Made by a program: the position numbers and the translations under genes
The notes under the pieces: model-generated
What the model was told of the DNA's origin: nothing
Databases searched by the model: none
The model's input: only the letters and a program-made list of their open reading frames with translations
Shown: piece by piece, positions 1-9,229 of the stretch
How the letters are laid out: each line of letters opens with the position of its first letter
Position numbering within the stretch: the stretch's first letter is position 1
NCBI GenBank assembly: GCA_905221605.1
Contig: CAJNDS010001591.1
Coordinates: forward strand, 521,540-585,539
Reading direction: 5' to 3'
Source of the DNA: Symbiodinium natans
Lineage: Eukaryota; Sar; Dinophyceae; Suessiales; Symbiodiniaceae
DNA: 64,000 nucleotides

Positions 1-183
1 CAAATTATGTGAATTAAGCTTTTTGGAATCAACGAAGTTAACGAAAGTGTTTGAAATCAATTACGGTAGACAAATCTGTGAAGTTGAGTAAATATTTAAT
101 GAATTAGTAAAACCCTACCATGACCAAACTGGCAGGCCGATCTGTCGGACTTCAGGGAAGAGCATATGGAGACGTGTTTTTTT

Positions 184-372
184 TTGGGGGGGGGGGGAGG
201 TACCATATATAGATATACACACATATATATATATATGTATATACCTATTGTTTGTGAACGTGTCTGGCTGCTGTGTGCAGCAATGCTGTCCGTAGCCTTT
301 TTTTCGCTTCCGGGGTCTGTCGTAGGGGGGGGGGGGGGGTGAGCATATATATATATATATATGCATACATGC
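184..372. repeat. Poly-G tracts and TA/CA microsatellite
   Basis: Two poly-G runs (near 185-200 and 327-340) and TA-rich dinucleotide runs surround about 60 bp of ordinary sequence. Open frames here exist only because of simple sequence. I see no gene in 1-340. Confidence 0.85.
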
Positions 373-374
373 AT

Positions 375-477
375 GTAATTTACGCATGCACATACATACA
401 TGCATGCATACATACATACATGCTTACAGAAAAACAGATCTAGATTCTACATATAAACATAAACATGTATACATACA

Positions 478-511
<34 letters not shown>

Positions 512-660
512 CATCTATACGTATGTACAGATATGCAGATACACACATACATATACACATATACATAAACACATATCATACACACATATACATATACAAA
601 TACATATACAAATACATTTGCATACATTCATATACATATAAAATGTACGTATATGCATAG
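375..660. repeat. ATAC/CATA tetranucleotide microsatellite
   Basis: A long degenerate run of CATA units grading into TACACA and TATACA. Open frames in this stretch are low-complexity translations of the repeat and not genes. Confidence 0.9.
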
Positions 661-732
661 ACACATGTATACATAGAGTTTCTAGAGCTTTTGTTTCTGG
701 TAACCGTGAAAGGACACCATCTATACACTCAC

Positions 733-790
733 CAACATTTTTACGAGGAACCACATATACAGCAAATAGCACCTCGTCATCTATACATCT
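733..790 (-). CDS. Exon-like island, unknown protein
   Basis: On the minus strand an open frame reads DDEVLFAVYVVPRKNVG and meets a consensus-quality donor (G then GTGAGTG) at 732/733. The upstream edge is unclear because the adjoining sequence is microsatellite. No family is recognised. It could be a chance open frame. Confidence 0.3.
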
Positions 791-927
791 GTGCACCTAT
801 ACATCTGGACTGCCTGATCTTATCGTGTACTGCTTATGCTATGCAGTACTGAACTATGTTGTATTCATGTTTTGAACCATTCCAGTATGTTGCCTGCGAG
901 TCTATCATACAACGAAATGGGAATCAT

Positions 928-1233
<306 letters not shown>

Positions 1234-1384
1234 TGTCGCATTGAATGATATATGTATATGTGTCTACTGTGCTTTTTACGGTTTTGTGTACATCTAGGAT
1301 AGCCACTTTATAGGAGGAGGGGGGTCGATGATAAGTTTGAGAAGGGAGGCTCAGGATACATCCTTCATGCACTTCATAAAAAGC

Positions 1385-1580
1385 ATATGTCTATATACGC
1401 ATATACGCATAAATGTGTATACATATATATATATATGCAAATGTACATGTATGTATCTACATATGCAAACATGTACATATACATGTACAAATACATATAC
1501 AGATACACATGCATATATATGCACAGGTGTGTGTGTATATATATATATATATATGTATATGTGTGTGTGGGTGTGTGTGC
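1385..1580. repeat. TA/CA/GT mixed microsatellite
   Basis: Alternating purine-pyrimidine sequence (ATACAC, TATATA, GTGTGT). Predicted frames are low complexity. No gene is seen. Confidence 0.85.
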
Positions 1581-1611
1581 ACTGCCTGCTTTCAACAATA
1601 TGCTTCTCCAG

Positions 1612-1705
1612 CTGGCCTGCGCCTCTTCGTCGCCAGCCCCGAAGCGGACTTGGCATCGCGCGCTTGCGTAGCTGACCTCATGGCGGCTCGTCGAAGCTGT
1701 GTGCG
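1612..1705 (+). CDS. Exon-like island, unknown protein
   Basis: A pyrimidine-rich acceptor ending TTCTCCAG at 1611 is followed by an open frame reading LRLFVASPEADLASRACVA, with a possible donor G|GTGCAG at 1705/1706. The minus strand is also partly open. The palindromic element at 1722 starts directly downstream, consistent with an intron there. Confidence 0.3.
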
Positions 1706-1721
1706 GTGCAGAGACTATACA

Positions 1722-1800
1722 TTGGGATGTTCCCCCTTATACGAGCAGTCCCTAGTAGGGATTCTAGTACCCCCGATTACAATCCCTCTTTAAGGACTGT
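1722..1800. mobile_element. Palindromic element, family A (decayed copy)
   Basis: Starts TTGGGATGTTCCCCCTTATA and carries the family-A core (GTCC..TAGGGAT, then ATC.CT..TAAGGACTG). The right terminal inverted repeat is lost. Intact relatives lie at 7486 and 60884. Confidence 0.6.
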
Positions 1801-2040
1801 CAGATAGATGCACACTTCCGGCAAGAACCAAGTGAAGGAGACGGACAACATTTACACTTCCAGGAAATGGGTATGTTCCCATATTGGGTTAATCCCCGAT
1901 TATACCCCAAATTACTAAGACCCTGATCATTATGGTAACCTGCAAAAAGGTATAGAAACCTTTTGTCGGGAACCCCCCCCCCCACAAGAATTGATTTCAA
2001 CCGGACTCGACAAGGATGACCCCAAACCCTCAACATCAAC

Positions 2041-2125
2041 CCAAACCCTCAGCCCTAGGCCCTAGGCCCTAGGCCCTAAGCCCTAAGCCCTAAGCCCTAA
2101 GCCCTAAGCCCTAAGCCCTGAGCCC
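2041..2125. repeat. Degenerate telomeric array (CCCTAAG/CCCTAGG)
   Basis: Heptamer-phased array in which most units are CCCTAAG or CCCTAGG instead of CCCTAAA, implying amplification of mutated units. A GC-rich exon-like island follows at 2130-2220 and reads open on both strands. Confidence 0.85.
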
Positions 2126-2454
2126 TGCGACTCCTGGAACGCTTGACTCCTGCCCCCCTCTGCCGCTTAGCAGCCGCAGCCTCGCCCTCCTGCACTGCGA
2201 GGCGACGTTGGCTTTGGGGAAGTTGTAGGGTTTAAGTAGGGTTTAACTATAGGGTTTAATTATAGGGTTTCATTATCGGGTTTAATTATAGGGCTTAATT
2301 ATAGGGTTTTCATCATGGCATCGGATTGTTTTTTGTTTTTGTCTCGTGTTTGTAGGGCGCGCTTGCATTGTGTGTAGTTGCCCGTGCTCAAAATCTCCCT
2401 TCTTCCTCGTGGAAGTTGTTGCTTTAAGGGGCTCCCTGGAGGGAGCAGAGGAGT

Positions 2455-2515
2455 CCCAAACCCTAAACCCTAAACCCTAAACCCTAAACCCTAAACCTTA
2501 CACCCTAAACCCTAT
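2455..2515. repeat. Telomeric array, CCCTAAA
   Basis: About eight CCCTAAA units with minor variants. The island just upstream (2350-2450) has a fair plus-strand acceptor (TGTTTGTAG) and an open frame of about 23 codons, too short to judge. Confidence 0.85.
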
Positions 2516-2817
2516 GTCTTAAAACCCCAAAAGCGAAAATCTTACTACTGGAGTGATCTTCTACGGGCCTTAGTTGGGGTTACAGGGTTGAGTAGGCGCT
2601 TTAGACAGTTGGCAGATACCATTTAAACCATAACAACACCTATACCTCAACCAAAATACAGACCCAAATGATGAAAATAAAAATATAACAGCATGCCTAA
2701 CCCCATTGAAAAAGAAAAGACATACTTACTCAGCCCCATAGCATGCCCCGCCCGATGGAAAACACACAACATCCAACCCGAAACCCCTAACCCGAAAATG
2801 GAAATGGTCTTCTTAAA

Positions 2818-3424
2818 TCAAATATCTATAATAGAAATAAGGGTTAGGAATGAGGTACAACCATATGACAACTTAAGGATTGTGACTACATTATACTTAT
2901 GCTTATCAAAAGTAATTTCAATAGTTGTTCTGTCCTTATGCTTGCCGAATAGCATAAAATAGTATTCTAAAAACTCATCATTCAGTAGCAACTGATGGGC
3001 GTGATTAAACACTGTATCAATATCGGGTTTAGGCTTCTCGCGTTCGGGCCGTGGCTCTGGCGTTTCATCTTCATCAACAAATTGACTAGGAAGTTGTTCG
3101 TGTAATCGTTTGCGTAGTTCCCCTTTCTGCTTGTCCTATTCTGCCTTAATATCGGCTTGCAAGTTGTCGTGCACTAAACCTTTCACAATTCGGATGCAAC
3201 GCATAATGGGAATGATGTGTTACTTTATGACCGCATTCTTCGCAAAGTTTGGCTCCCTTTTGCCCTCTCCTCTCTTCGTGCCTGATTCTACTCGTTCTTG
3301 TTTTTGCCACAGCATTTCTTTTCGCTTCACGGCACCTATTACAAGTCTTGTCTCCGTCAAACTCTGCTACATCCTTTGATGCACAACACGATTTACCTCC
3401 TCGCTTCTTCATCGTACCATGCAA
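2818..3424 (-). pseudogene. Decayed Cys-motif protein gene in a low-GC island
   Basis: The block from about 2540 to 3480 is AT-richer than the rest and nearly free of telomeric repeats. On the minus strand a frame opens at 3424 with Met-Lys-Lys-Arg and shows Cys pairs (DKTCNRC, then KLCEEC followed by a His-rich stretch), a layout typical of small zinc-binding proteins. Near 3210 the protein-like signal shifts to another minus frame, which runs through an in-frame TAG (3136-3138) and then about 95 charged codons to the TGA before 2818. One frameshift plus one stop make this a broken gene. No family is assigned; a viral or transposon origin is possible. I do not propose a repaired product. Confidence 0.5.
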
Positions 3425-3640
3425 AAAAACGTCCAGTCTTTAGGCATGGTTAGACTGATAAAACAAACATTCTAACAATATTCATTGTCAGAATGCTTAG
3501 GGGGGGCCAGGCAAAACTCCAAACTAACTACTCCACTACCACACTCTGCTCGTATGCTTCTGGAAAGCACGAGGACGTACAAAATGTCTGGGAACCTCAA
3601 CCCTAATAAGGGAATTCAGGGCCTTCTCTGGGTCCTAGAT

Positions 3641-3642
3641 TT

Positions 3643-3680
<38 letters not shown>
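3641..3680. repeat. (CT)n microsatellite
   Basis: About 19 CT dinucleotides directly abutting the end of the exon-like island at 3679-3753. Confidence 0.95.
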
Positions 3681-3682
<2 letters not shown>

Positions 3683-3753
3683 GTTGAAGAGATTGCCTCG
3701 AAGTCGCCGAGCTCGTCGCAAAGCGACCGGGCCTCTCGCACAGCGGCGAGCGC
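3679..3753 (-). CDS. Exon-like island, TPR-like helix, possible 3' terminal exon
   Basis: The minus strand has an acceptor ending GGCGCAG at 3754, then 24 codons (ALAAVREARSLCDELGDFEA, ISST) and a TGA at 3679-3681. The alternating Ala/Leu pattern and the LG(D/R) end resemble tetratricopeptide-repeat helices. Similar helices occur at 5142 and 7070 on the same strand, so these may be exons of one TPR protein. TPR assignment is by pattern only. Confidence 0.4.
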
Positions 3754-4159
3754 CTGCGCCAGGGGTCTAAAGTGACCTTAATGTGAAGAATGTAGTAGGA
3801 ATATCATGAAACATACTTACCAGGGTCCTTAGATTCCCTTTCTAATCCTACTGTATTCTTGGGGTTTCTTGTTGGGGGTTCCCATTAGGATCCGATTAGA
3901 TTCGGCAGCCCCCATTCTGACAGTAACGCTCTAAGCCCGGTAAACCTCATAAACCCTGTATATGGACCCTATAAACCCTACTTAAACCCTAATGAAGCCT
4001 GAATTCCATCCTCATCAAGTAAACCCCCTAGAAACCTGCAAAAAACCGATAAAGTCAGTTCTCTAAGTCATGGTCCCGAATTTGGGCACCCTAAATAAGA
4101 GGGCCCGCCTTATACAAGGACCCCCAAAAGGACCATATTTTTCGAGAAGGGCGCATAAG

Positions 4160-4418
4160 TGATCCCCTTCCACGAATATTCAATCCCCTACCCCCGAATA
4201 CTAAATACCCCCCCCATATATAGTGTCTTATAACTATACTGGGGGTATTTGACATTAGGGCGTAAGGCGGGGAGTTTAATACTAGCGGGAGGGGGGCTAT
4301 TCTCCCCCTGACCATCTACTACTCTCTGCGTAAGAACCCCCAAAGAATGAAATACTATTTCTTCCTTATAAGGGACATCCAGGGCTTATTTTGGTTTTTT
4401 TGTGAGGGTCCTTAACCC
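4160..4418. mobile_element. Family-G-like and family-F palindromic elements
   Basis: 4160-4315 contains paired C-rich and G-rich halves (family G-like). 4321-4418 is a family-F copy: GCGTAAGAACCCCCAAAGAA at the left and a GGTTTTTTTGTGAGGGTCCT right half. The telomeric array begins at its right edge. Confidence 0.55.
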
Positions 4419-4490
4419 TAAACCCTAAACCCTACACCCTAAACCCTAAACCCTAAACCCTAAACCCTAAACCCTAAACCCTAAACCTCC
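4410..4490. repeat. Telomeric array, CCCTAAA
   Basis: About eleven CCCTAAA units between the family-F element and the island at 4489-4568. Confidence 0.9.
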
Positions 4491-4568
4491 CCTGACGCTC
4501 CCGCCTCGTCGGCGGATTCCGGCCGAAGCTCCGGCTCCAAGACGCTGGCCTCCGCGCGCTTGCAAAGC
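4489..4568 (-). CDS. Exon-like island, unknown protein
   Basis: The minus strand has an acceptor TCTGCCCAAG ending at 4569, then a frame reading LCKRAEASVLEPELRPESAD. It runs to the telomeric array without a stop. The acidic helical composition fits the neighbouring minus-strand islands. The plus strand is less protein-like. Confidence 0.4.
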
Positions 4569-4601
4569 CTTGGGCAGAGGAAATGTTGGGTCTTAGGCTG
4601 G

Positions 4602-4683
4602 CTGGTTCTTTGGTAGGGAAGTAGAATCCCTTAAAGGGTATATATAGGGGCCTTAATTCCTTCATTCCCTACTAAGAACCAGG
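4602..4683. mobile_element. Palindromic element, family B
   Basis: Terminal inverted repeats CTGGTTCTTTGGTAGGGAA (left) and TTCCCTACTAAGAACCAG (right) flank a short AT-rich centre with TATATA. No coding capacity. Other copies are at 27537, 28610, 38472, 62060 and 62146. Confidence 0.75.
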
Positions 4684-5019
4684 AGGTAGTCCCGGGAGTA
4701 GCCTAGGAATAAAAAGGGGGTACCCTTTTGGGCTGTTAAGGGGGGTTATCAGGGAAATCCAACCCTAAAACAAAAAGGAAACAAGGCCCTACTCCGGGTC
4801 CGAGTGTCTTAGGCCTTCATAGCGGTTTTTGGGTTACCCGATAAGGCTCCAAATAGCCCAGAGTAGGTGTTCTTTACAGACTTTAGTCCCTTTGAGCCCC
4901 TGGGCTATCGTGCTACTACTGAGACGAAACTTAGGCTTCTTTCCGGTAACCGATAACCAAAGGCAGATGCTGGGGCTCTTCAGGTCAGATTCCGGCCAAA
5001 GGGCTCTAAGAACTCTTGT

Positions 5020-5135
5020 GCTAAACCCTAAACCCTAAACCCTAAACCCTAAACCCTAAACCCTAAACCCTAAACCCTAAACCCTAAACCCTAAACCCTA
5101 AACCCTAAACCCTAAACCCTAAACCCTAAACCCTA
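5020..5135. repeat. Telomeric array, CCCTAAA
   Basis: About sixteen nearly perfect CCCTAAA units. On the minus strand it follows directly after the donor of the island at 5142-5200. Confidence 0.95.
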
Positions 5136-5141
5136 CACCAC

Positions 5142-5200
5142 AAAGGCCAAGCTTCGCTAGGACTCGTAGACGATCGTCTCCGGTGCGGCGCGCCGCCTCT
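5142..5200 (-). CDS. Exon-like island, TPR-like
   Basis: Minus-strand acceptor TCTTCCCAG at 5201, 59-nt frame reading EAARRTGDDRLRVLAKLGL, and donor T|GTGGTGTAGGG at 5141/5142 leading straight into the telomeric array. Both splice signals agree with the frame. The helix pattern is TPR-like. Likely a neighbour exon of 3679 and 7070, though linkage is unproved. Confidence 0.45.
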
Positions 5201-5377
5201 CTGGGAAGACTTCCCTAAACCCCTAAACTAAACCCTAAACCCTAAACCCTTAACCCTAAACCCTAAACCGTTCCCCCCCAAAATCGACCTGTTGCTTTAG
5301 GCTCTTTTTTTTTGCTCCGCGTGACTGCTATTGCTACTATAGCGAGTATGAATTATCATTCTTTGGGTGGTTTTACG

Positions 5378-5466
5378 AAAAAACTAAGGACCCCTAATAT
5401 AGACCCCCAAATAGTAGGATTCCCTTATAATGGGGACCCCAAGACGGTACCCCCTAGATTTCGGCA
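5378..5466. mobile_element. Palindromic element, family C
   Basis: Contains the family-C core: AGACCCCCAAATAGTAGGAT, CCCTTATAATGGGGACCCC and GGTACCCC, bounded by TTACGAAAA and TTTCGGCAA. Family C is one of the most frequent elements in the window (for example 14319, 38833, 39052). Confidence 0.7.
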
Positions 5467-5517
5467 ACCCCCGTATGAGTCATAATTATTTCTTGGCTAC
5501 GGTGATACATGGATCAC

Positions 5518-5695
5518 CTAAACCCTCAACCCTAAACCCTAGACCCTAGACCCTAAACCCTAAACCCTAAACTTTTGGGGGTTTAGGGTTTAGGGTTTAA
5601 ACCCTAAACCCTAAAAATCCTAAACCCTAAACCCTAAACCCTGAACCCTAAACCCTAAACCCTCAAACCCTCAAACCCTCAAACCCTCAAGCCCT
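5518..5695. repeat. Telomeric array with internal head-to-head inversion
   Basis: CCCTAAA units run to about 5575, switch to TTTAGGG for about 25 bp (5577-5601), then return to CCCTAAA and end in CCCTCAAA octamers. The inversion forms a perfect short hairpin of telomeric sequence. Confidence 0.9.
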
Positions 5696-5784
5696 ACACC
5701 CCTGCGCCTCAGCGAGCTGCTCAGAGCTCCGGTTGGCCTCCTGCGGCACTCGGAGGGGAAGGGCTTTCAAGGGGCCCCTCTACC

Positions 5785-5876
5785 TTGGGATGTTCCCCCT
5801 TATACTAACAGCCCCTAAAAGGGACTATAGTAATAGTACCCCCTGATATAATCTCTATTAAGGACTGCTAGAAAAG
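5785..5876. mobile_element. Palindromic element, family A (partial)
   Basis: TTGGGATGTTCCCCCTTATA, CTAACAG, TAGTACCCCCTGATATAAT and TTAAGGACTGCTAG are recognisable; the right terminal repeat is truncated. Confidence 0.65.
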
Positions 5877-5948
5877 TTTTTTAGAGACTGACATCTTCTG
5901 CGAAGCTACTTCGTTGGGTTTTTTTTTTTGCGACGTGCCTCGACCGTG

Positions 5949-6062
5949 CCAGTGGTGGTAAAGACCTCCTCCAGATTCCGGGAGACCACCCTCAAGCAGG
6001 TTGCGGAGGGTGTGGGTGCAAATGTGGTGCACATGTGGTGCAGGGCAACATCTCGTTATCTT
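5949..6062 (+). CDS. Exon-like island, strand uncertain
   Basis: The plus strand reads VVKTSSRFRETTLKQVAEGV then GANVVHMWCRATSRYLHG after a poly-T tract and a CAG at 5952. The minus strand is also open for 65 codons. The plus frame is more protein-like. No family recognised. The palindromic element at 6065 begins at its end. Confidence 0.3.
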
Positions 6063-6064
6063 CA

Positions 6065-6200
6065 TGGGTTTCGCTACTACTCCCCCTCTCCTACCCCGCC
6101 CTAGGTTCGACCTTAACTAGGCTTAATTATCCCCAAAAACCTTAATTATGGCAGGAACCCAGGGGGCAGTATAGAGGGGGGTAGTAGGGGAACCCATGTT
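6065..6200. mobile_element. Palindromic element with about 25-bp terminal inverted repeats
   Basis: Left end CATGGGTTTCGCTACTACTC and right end GGTAGTAGGGGAACCCATG are imperfect reverse complements; a second inner pair (CTTAATTATCCCC and AACCTTAATTATGG) lies between. No coding capacity. It belongs to none of families A-G. Confidence 0.6.
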
Positions 6201-6837
6201 ATCTGCTTGCTGACTCTGATTGTCAGCAGAGCCGCCCTGCAGAGACTGGTCCCGCGCGGTCGGCGATGGGGAGGTCCTCCACTCAAGCTACACAGAGGGG
6301 TGTCCGACACTTGGGGTTCCCTTTAAGGGGAGTCCTAATTTGGGCGTAGCCGGGTACCCCTACTATGGGGATAATGCAAGTTCAACTCTATTTGCGGTGT
6401 AACAGGGGTACAGGAAATACCCAGAGCTTCACTGGGACCTAGGACGTGTGCCATGACGCTTCGTTCAACTTCGTTCCAGGGCCTGTCGTCCGTATCCGCT
6501 TTGGGGGAATGTGCCAGCAGATCGCCTGGCACAAGCAAAGCCGCAGGGCAGACTGATTTCTCAAACAAGTGGCCCTAAACCCTAAACCCTAAACCCGAAA
6601 TCCTAAACCCTAAGGCCCCTAAGGCCTGTCCGTGCTCAAAAAGATCGGAATTAACCTCCGTGCAACGTCTACATCTTCAACTCAGGCCTGCTCGGAAGCG
6701 ACTCGTGCTCTTGCAGCGTGGTCGCCATGCTTCGCGCCGCCGCTTGAGCTCAACTCTGCGAAGCACAGGCAATCAGAGCACAAACGGCCAGGACGCCCCT
6801 AAACCCTAAACCCTAAACCCTAAACCCTAAACCCCAC

Positions 6838-6888
6838 AATATATGTTAGGATGGCCCAGAGGCCCAGCGCATGCCCATACGTGTCGAA
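6838..6888 (-). CDS. Exon-like island, possible protein-kinase subdomain IX fragment
   Basis: Acceptor CATGCAG at 6889, 17 codons reading FDTYGHALGLWAILTYI, and donor |GTGGGG at 6837. The D-x-Y-x-x-x-L-x-L-W-x-I-L-T pattern resembles the kinase segment where the invariant Asp precedes a membrane-like helix (DVYSFGxxLWxxLT). One short segment cannot prove a kinase, and I found no linked glycine loop or HRD motif. Confidence 0.3.
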
Positions 6889-7069
6889 CTGCATGGCATG
6901 ACGTCTACATACCACAGCGTCTCTGAGGACAGAGCCGAAGCCGAGAATGGTATACCCTCAGCAGGGAGCAGGGGAAAGTTGCGTCATCCCTAAACCCTAA
7001 GCCCTGAACCCTAAACCCTAAACCCTAAACCCTAAACCCTAAACCCCAAACCCTAACCCTAAACCCTAC

Positions 7070-7127
7070 TCAGACGGCCGAGTGCAGCGAGCAGATCCCT
7101 CGCCTGCATCGCAAGCTCCAGCGCAGT
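7070..7127 (-). CDS. Exon-like island, TPR-like helix
   Basis: Acceptor GTCCGCAG at 7128, 58-nt frame reading TALELAMQARDLLAALGRL, donor A|GTAGGGTTTAGGG at 7069. Frame, acceptor and donor agree, and the intron starts inside the first telomere unit. The helix pattern resembles TPR. The reverse strand has no equally good splice pair. Confidence 0.5.
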
Positions 7128-7394
7128 CTGCGGACGCTCGCGACCTCCATAGTCGAGGGACTAGGCCATGGAAACTCAAACCCCAAACCCTAAACCCTAA
7201 ACCCTGACCCTAAACCCTAAACCCTAAACCCTAAACCCTAAACCCTAAACCCTAAACCCTAAACCCTAAACCGCAGGCCATCGCAAGCTCTGAGCACGTG
7301 GCAGACCATGCCCAACCCGCAGCCACCACAGTGATCACCCTGCCGCATCGGGCAGAAAAACTGAAGTTTACGAAACTAAGGGGGGACCCTTACT

Positions 7395-7485
7395 TTAGGG
7401 TCTAGGGTTTAGGGTTTAGGGTTTAGGGTTTAGGGTTTAGGGTTGAGGGTTTAGGGTCTGGGTTTATGGGGTTGAGGGTTTAGGG
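7395..7485. repeat. Telomeric array, TTTAGGG
   Basis: G-rich-strand units with late variants (TTGAGGG, TCTGGG). The family-A element starts at its last base. Confidence 0.9.
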
Positions 7486-7655
7486 TTGGGATGTTCCCTC
7501 TTGTATTAACAGTCCTTAATAGGGATAGTACCCCCTAGTAGAATCACGATTAAAGACGGCTAGTATAAGGGTGAACATCCCAATAGAGCCCCCAAATAGT
7601 AGGATTGCTGTAGAAAAAAAAGAACCCAGTAAGGTACCCCTAGTTTAGGAAACCG
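7486..7655. mobile_element. Nested or abutting palindromic elements, family A then family C
   Basis: 7486-7583 is a full family-A copy with TTGGGATGTTCCC at the left and GGTGAACATCCCAA at the right. Its last bases overlap the start of a family-C copy (CCCCAAATAGTAGGATT, GGTACCCC) that ends near 7655 at TAGTTTAGGAAA. Confidence 0.7.
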
Positions 7656-7689
7656 CCACTTGGTTCTTGACATGCACACAGAATATTCT

Positions 7690-7970
7690 GGAGCAGAATT
7701 TAAGCTAAGACGAAGAAGGTACAATAAAGCACAATATCGCACAAGCTCAAGAAAGTGCAATATAGCACAATATAGCAAACAGTCACACAATGTAGTACAA
7801 CATAGTACCATATCCTGCAATATGGTGTAGTATATAATTCAGCACGATATAGCAAAATATAGCATAACAAAGCGTGGTATAGTACAATATAGTAGAATAT
7901 AGCATAATATGAAATACGATACGATGGTCAATAGTATTTTAATATCGTAGAATATATTATATGTACGATG
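7690..7970. repeat. AT-rich degenerate repeat of ATATAGCACA units
   Basis: Many diverged copies of an ATATAGCA/CAATATAG motif in about 280 bp. Open frames here (Cys/Leu-rich on the minus strand) come from the repeat. No gene is supported. Confidence 0.75.
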
Positions 7971-8018
7971 ATAAGAAGCTAATCACGATGAAGACGCAGT
8001 CCGCAGACTGGAGGTCCG

Positions 8019-8040
8019 CCCCCCCCCCCCCCCCCCCCCA
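8019..8040. repeat. Poly-C tract
   Basis: Homopolymer of about 21 C. Homopolymers this long are prone to assembly-length error. Confidence 0.9.
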
Positions 8041-8299
8041 AAGCGCCTCCGTGTAGAAGGATTGCGTTGGGGGCGCGCTTGGGATTGGCCTCAGTTCACC
8101 CAACAGGGTTTAGGGCTGAGGGTGTAGGCTTTAGGGTTTGTTTAGGGTTTAGGGTGTAGTCTCAACTTTGCCCTTCACCACCGTCTCAAAACTCTCCCGA
8201 ATTCTTTGCCCTCAGCACTCAAAGTGGCCCTGCACCACAAACCCTAAACCATGGAAACCCATAAACCCTCTGACACCACCAAACCTATAACCCGAAACC

Positions 8300-8423
8300 C
8301 CTCAAGACCCGCTTGCGAACAGGATCTGCGTGTTTCTGCGATTCCCGGGTGCCCGTGCGGGGGGGTGTAGATCTCCCATCCTGTAAAGGAGCCGTCTTCC
8401 TGAAAGGAAGTCTTGGCAGCTGA
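8300..8423 (-). CDS. Exon-like island, unknown protein
   Basis: Strong minus acceptor (GCTTCCCTCTGTAG) ending at 8424, then about 40 open codons beginning SAAKTSFQEDGSFTGWEIYT, followed by PPHGHPGIAETRRSCSQAG. The long hydrophilic frame and good acceptor make it one of the better islands. The downstream edge is not fixed. No family recognised. Confidence 0.45.
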
Positions 8424-8454
8424 CTACAGAGGGAAGCAACAAGGAACCCTTAAA

Positions 8455-8594
8455 CCTAGGGTTTAGGGTTTAGGGTTTAGGGTTTAGGTTTTAGGGTTAG
8501 GGTTTAGGGTTTAGGGTTTAGGGTTTAGGGTTTAGGGTTTAGGGTTTAGGGTTTAGGGTTTAGGGTTTAGGGTTTAGGGTTTAGGGTTTAGGGC
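8455..8594. repeat. Telomeric array, TTTAGGG
   Basis: About nineteen TTTAGGG units, nearly perfect. Confidence 0.95.
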
Positions 8595-8719
8595 AAACTC
8601 GCAGTCCTGCAGAAGGATCCACCTGTTCAGCGGGAAGCGTCTCCTCAGTCAGTCTCTGTGGGATTGAAGGGTTGTGATTCGGTACGAGTACGAGGTCCTT
8701 TTTAGGTCGGCTAAGGCCC

Positions 8720-8890
8720 TGAACCCTAAACCGTAGACCCTAGACCCTAAACCCTAAACCCTAAACCCTAAACCCTAAACCCTAAACCCTAAACCCTAAA
8801 CCCTAAACCCTAAACCCTAAACCCTAAACCCTAAACCCTAAACCCTAACCCTAAACCCTAACCCTAAACCATAGACCCTAAACCCCAAGG
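8720..8890. repeat. Telomeric array, CCCTAAA
   Basis: About twenty-two units, mostly perfect. It lies in opposite orientation to the array at 8455, with about 125 bp of island between them. Confidence 0.95.
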
Positions 8891-9229
8891 AAAATGGACA
8901 GTGCATGAGAAGACACGTTGACCCGTGTCGTGGTGCAAACTTCTCCTGTTGCTCAGTGTGGGCCTTTTGTTGGGGATGTGTGGACATCGTCATCTCATGT
9001 ACTGGATTCTGAACTACATGTCACATAGTATCATCTACTACAAATGTACAACTAAAATCCATCCCCAACATACGTCAGTTATACCACCCTAAACCCGAAG
9101 CCCCAAACCCTAGATAGAATATTTCTTCTCCTCAGGCCAGCGCCATGCGCCCGCCAGGGCAACATCCACATAGTCTGCCAGGTACGCATCCGCAGAGATG
9201 GAGCTTACAGTCCTTGGCACAGTAGGGCT

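Larger units (their letters stand above)
6573..7272. repeat. Four telomeric arrays, CCCTAAA
   Basis: Arrays at about 6573-6612, 6796-6835, 6988-7068 and 7178-7272 separate four GC-rich islands of 90-190 bp. Two islands carry the exon calls at 6838 and 7070. The islands at 6615-6795 and 7275-7380 are open on both strands and left unassigned. Confidence 0.85.

Noticed and set aside
6838-6888. A full protein-kinase gene in the minus-strand 5-9 kb cluster.
   Set aside because: Only one kinase-like segment is visible; no glycine loop, VAIK lysine, HRD or DFG motif could be tied to it.
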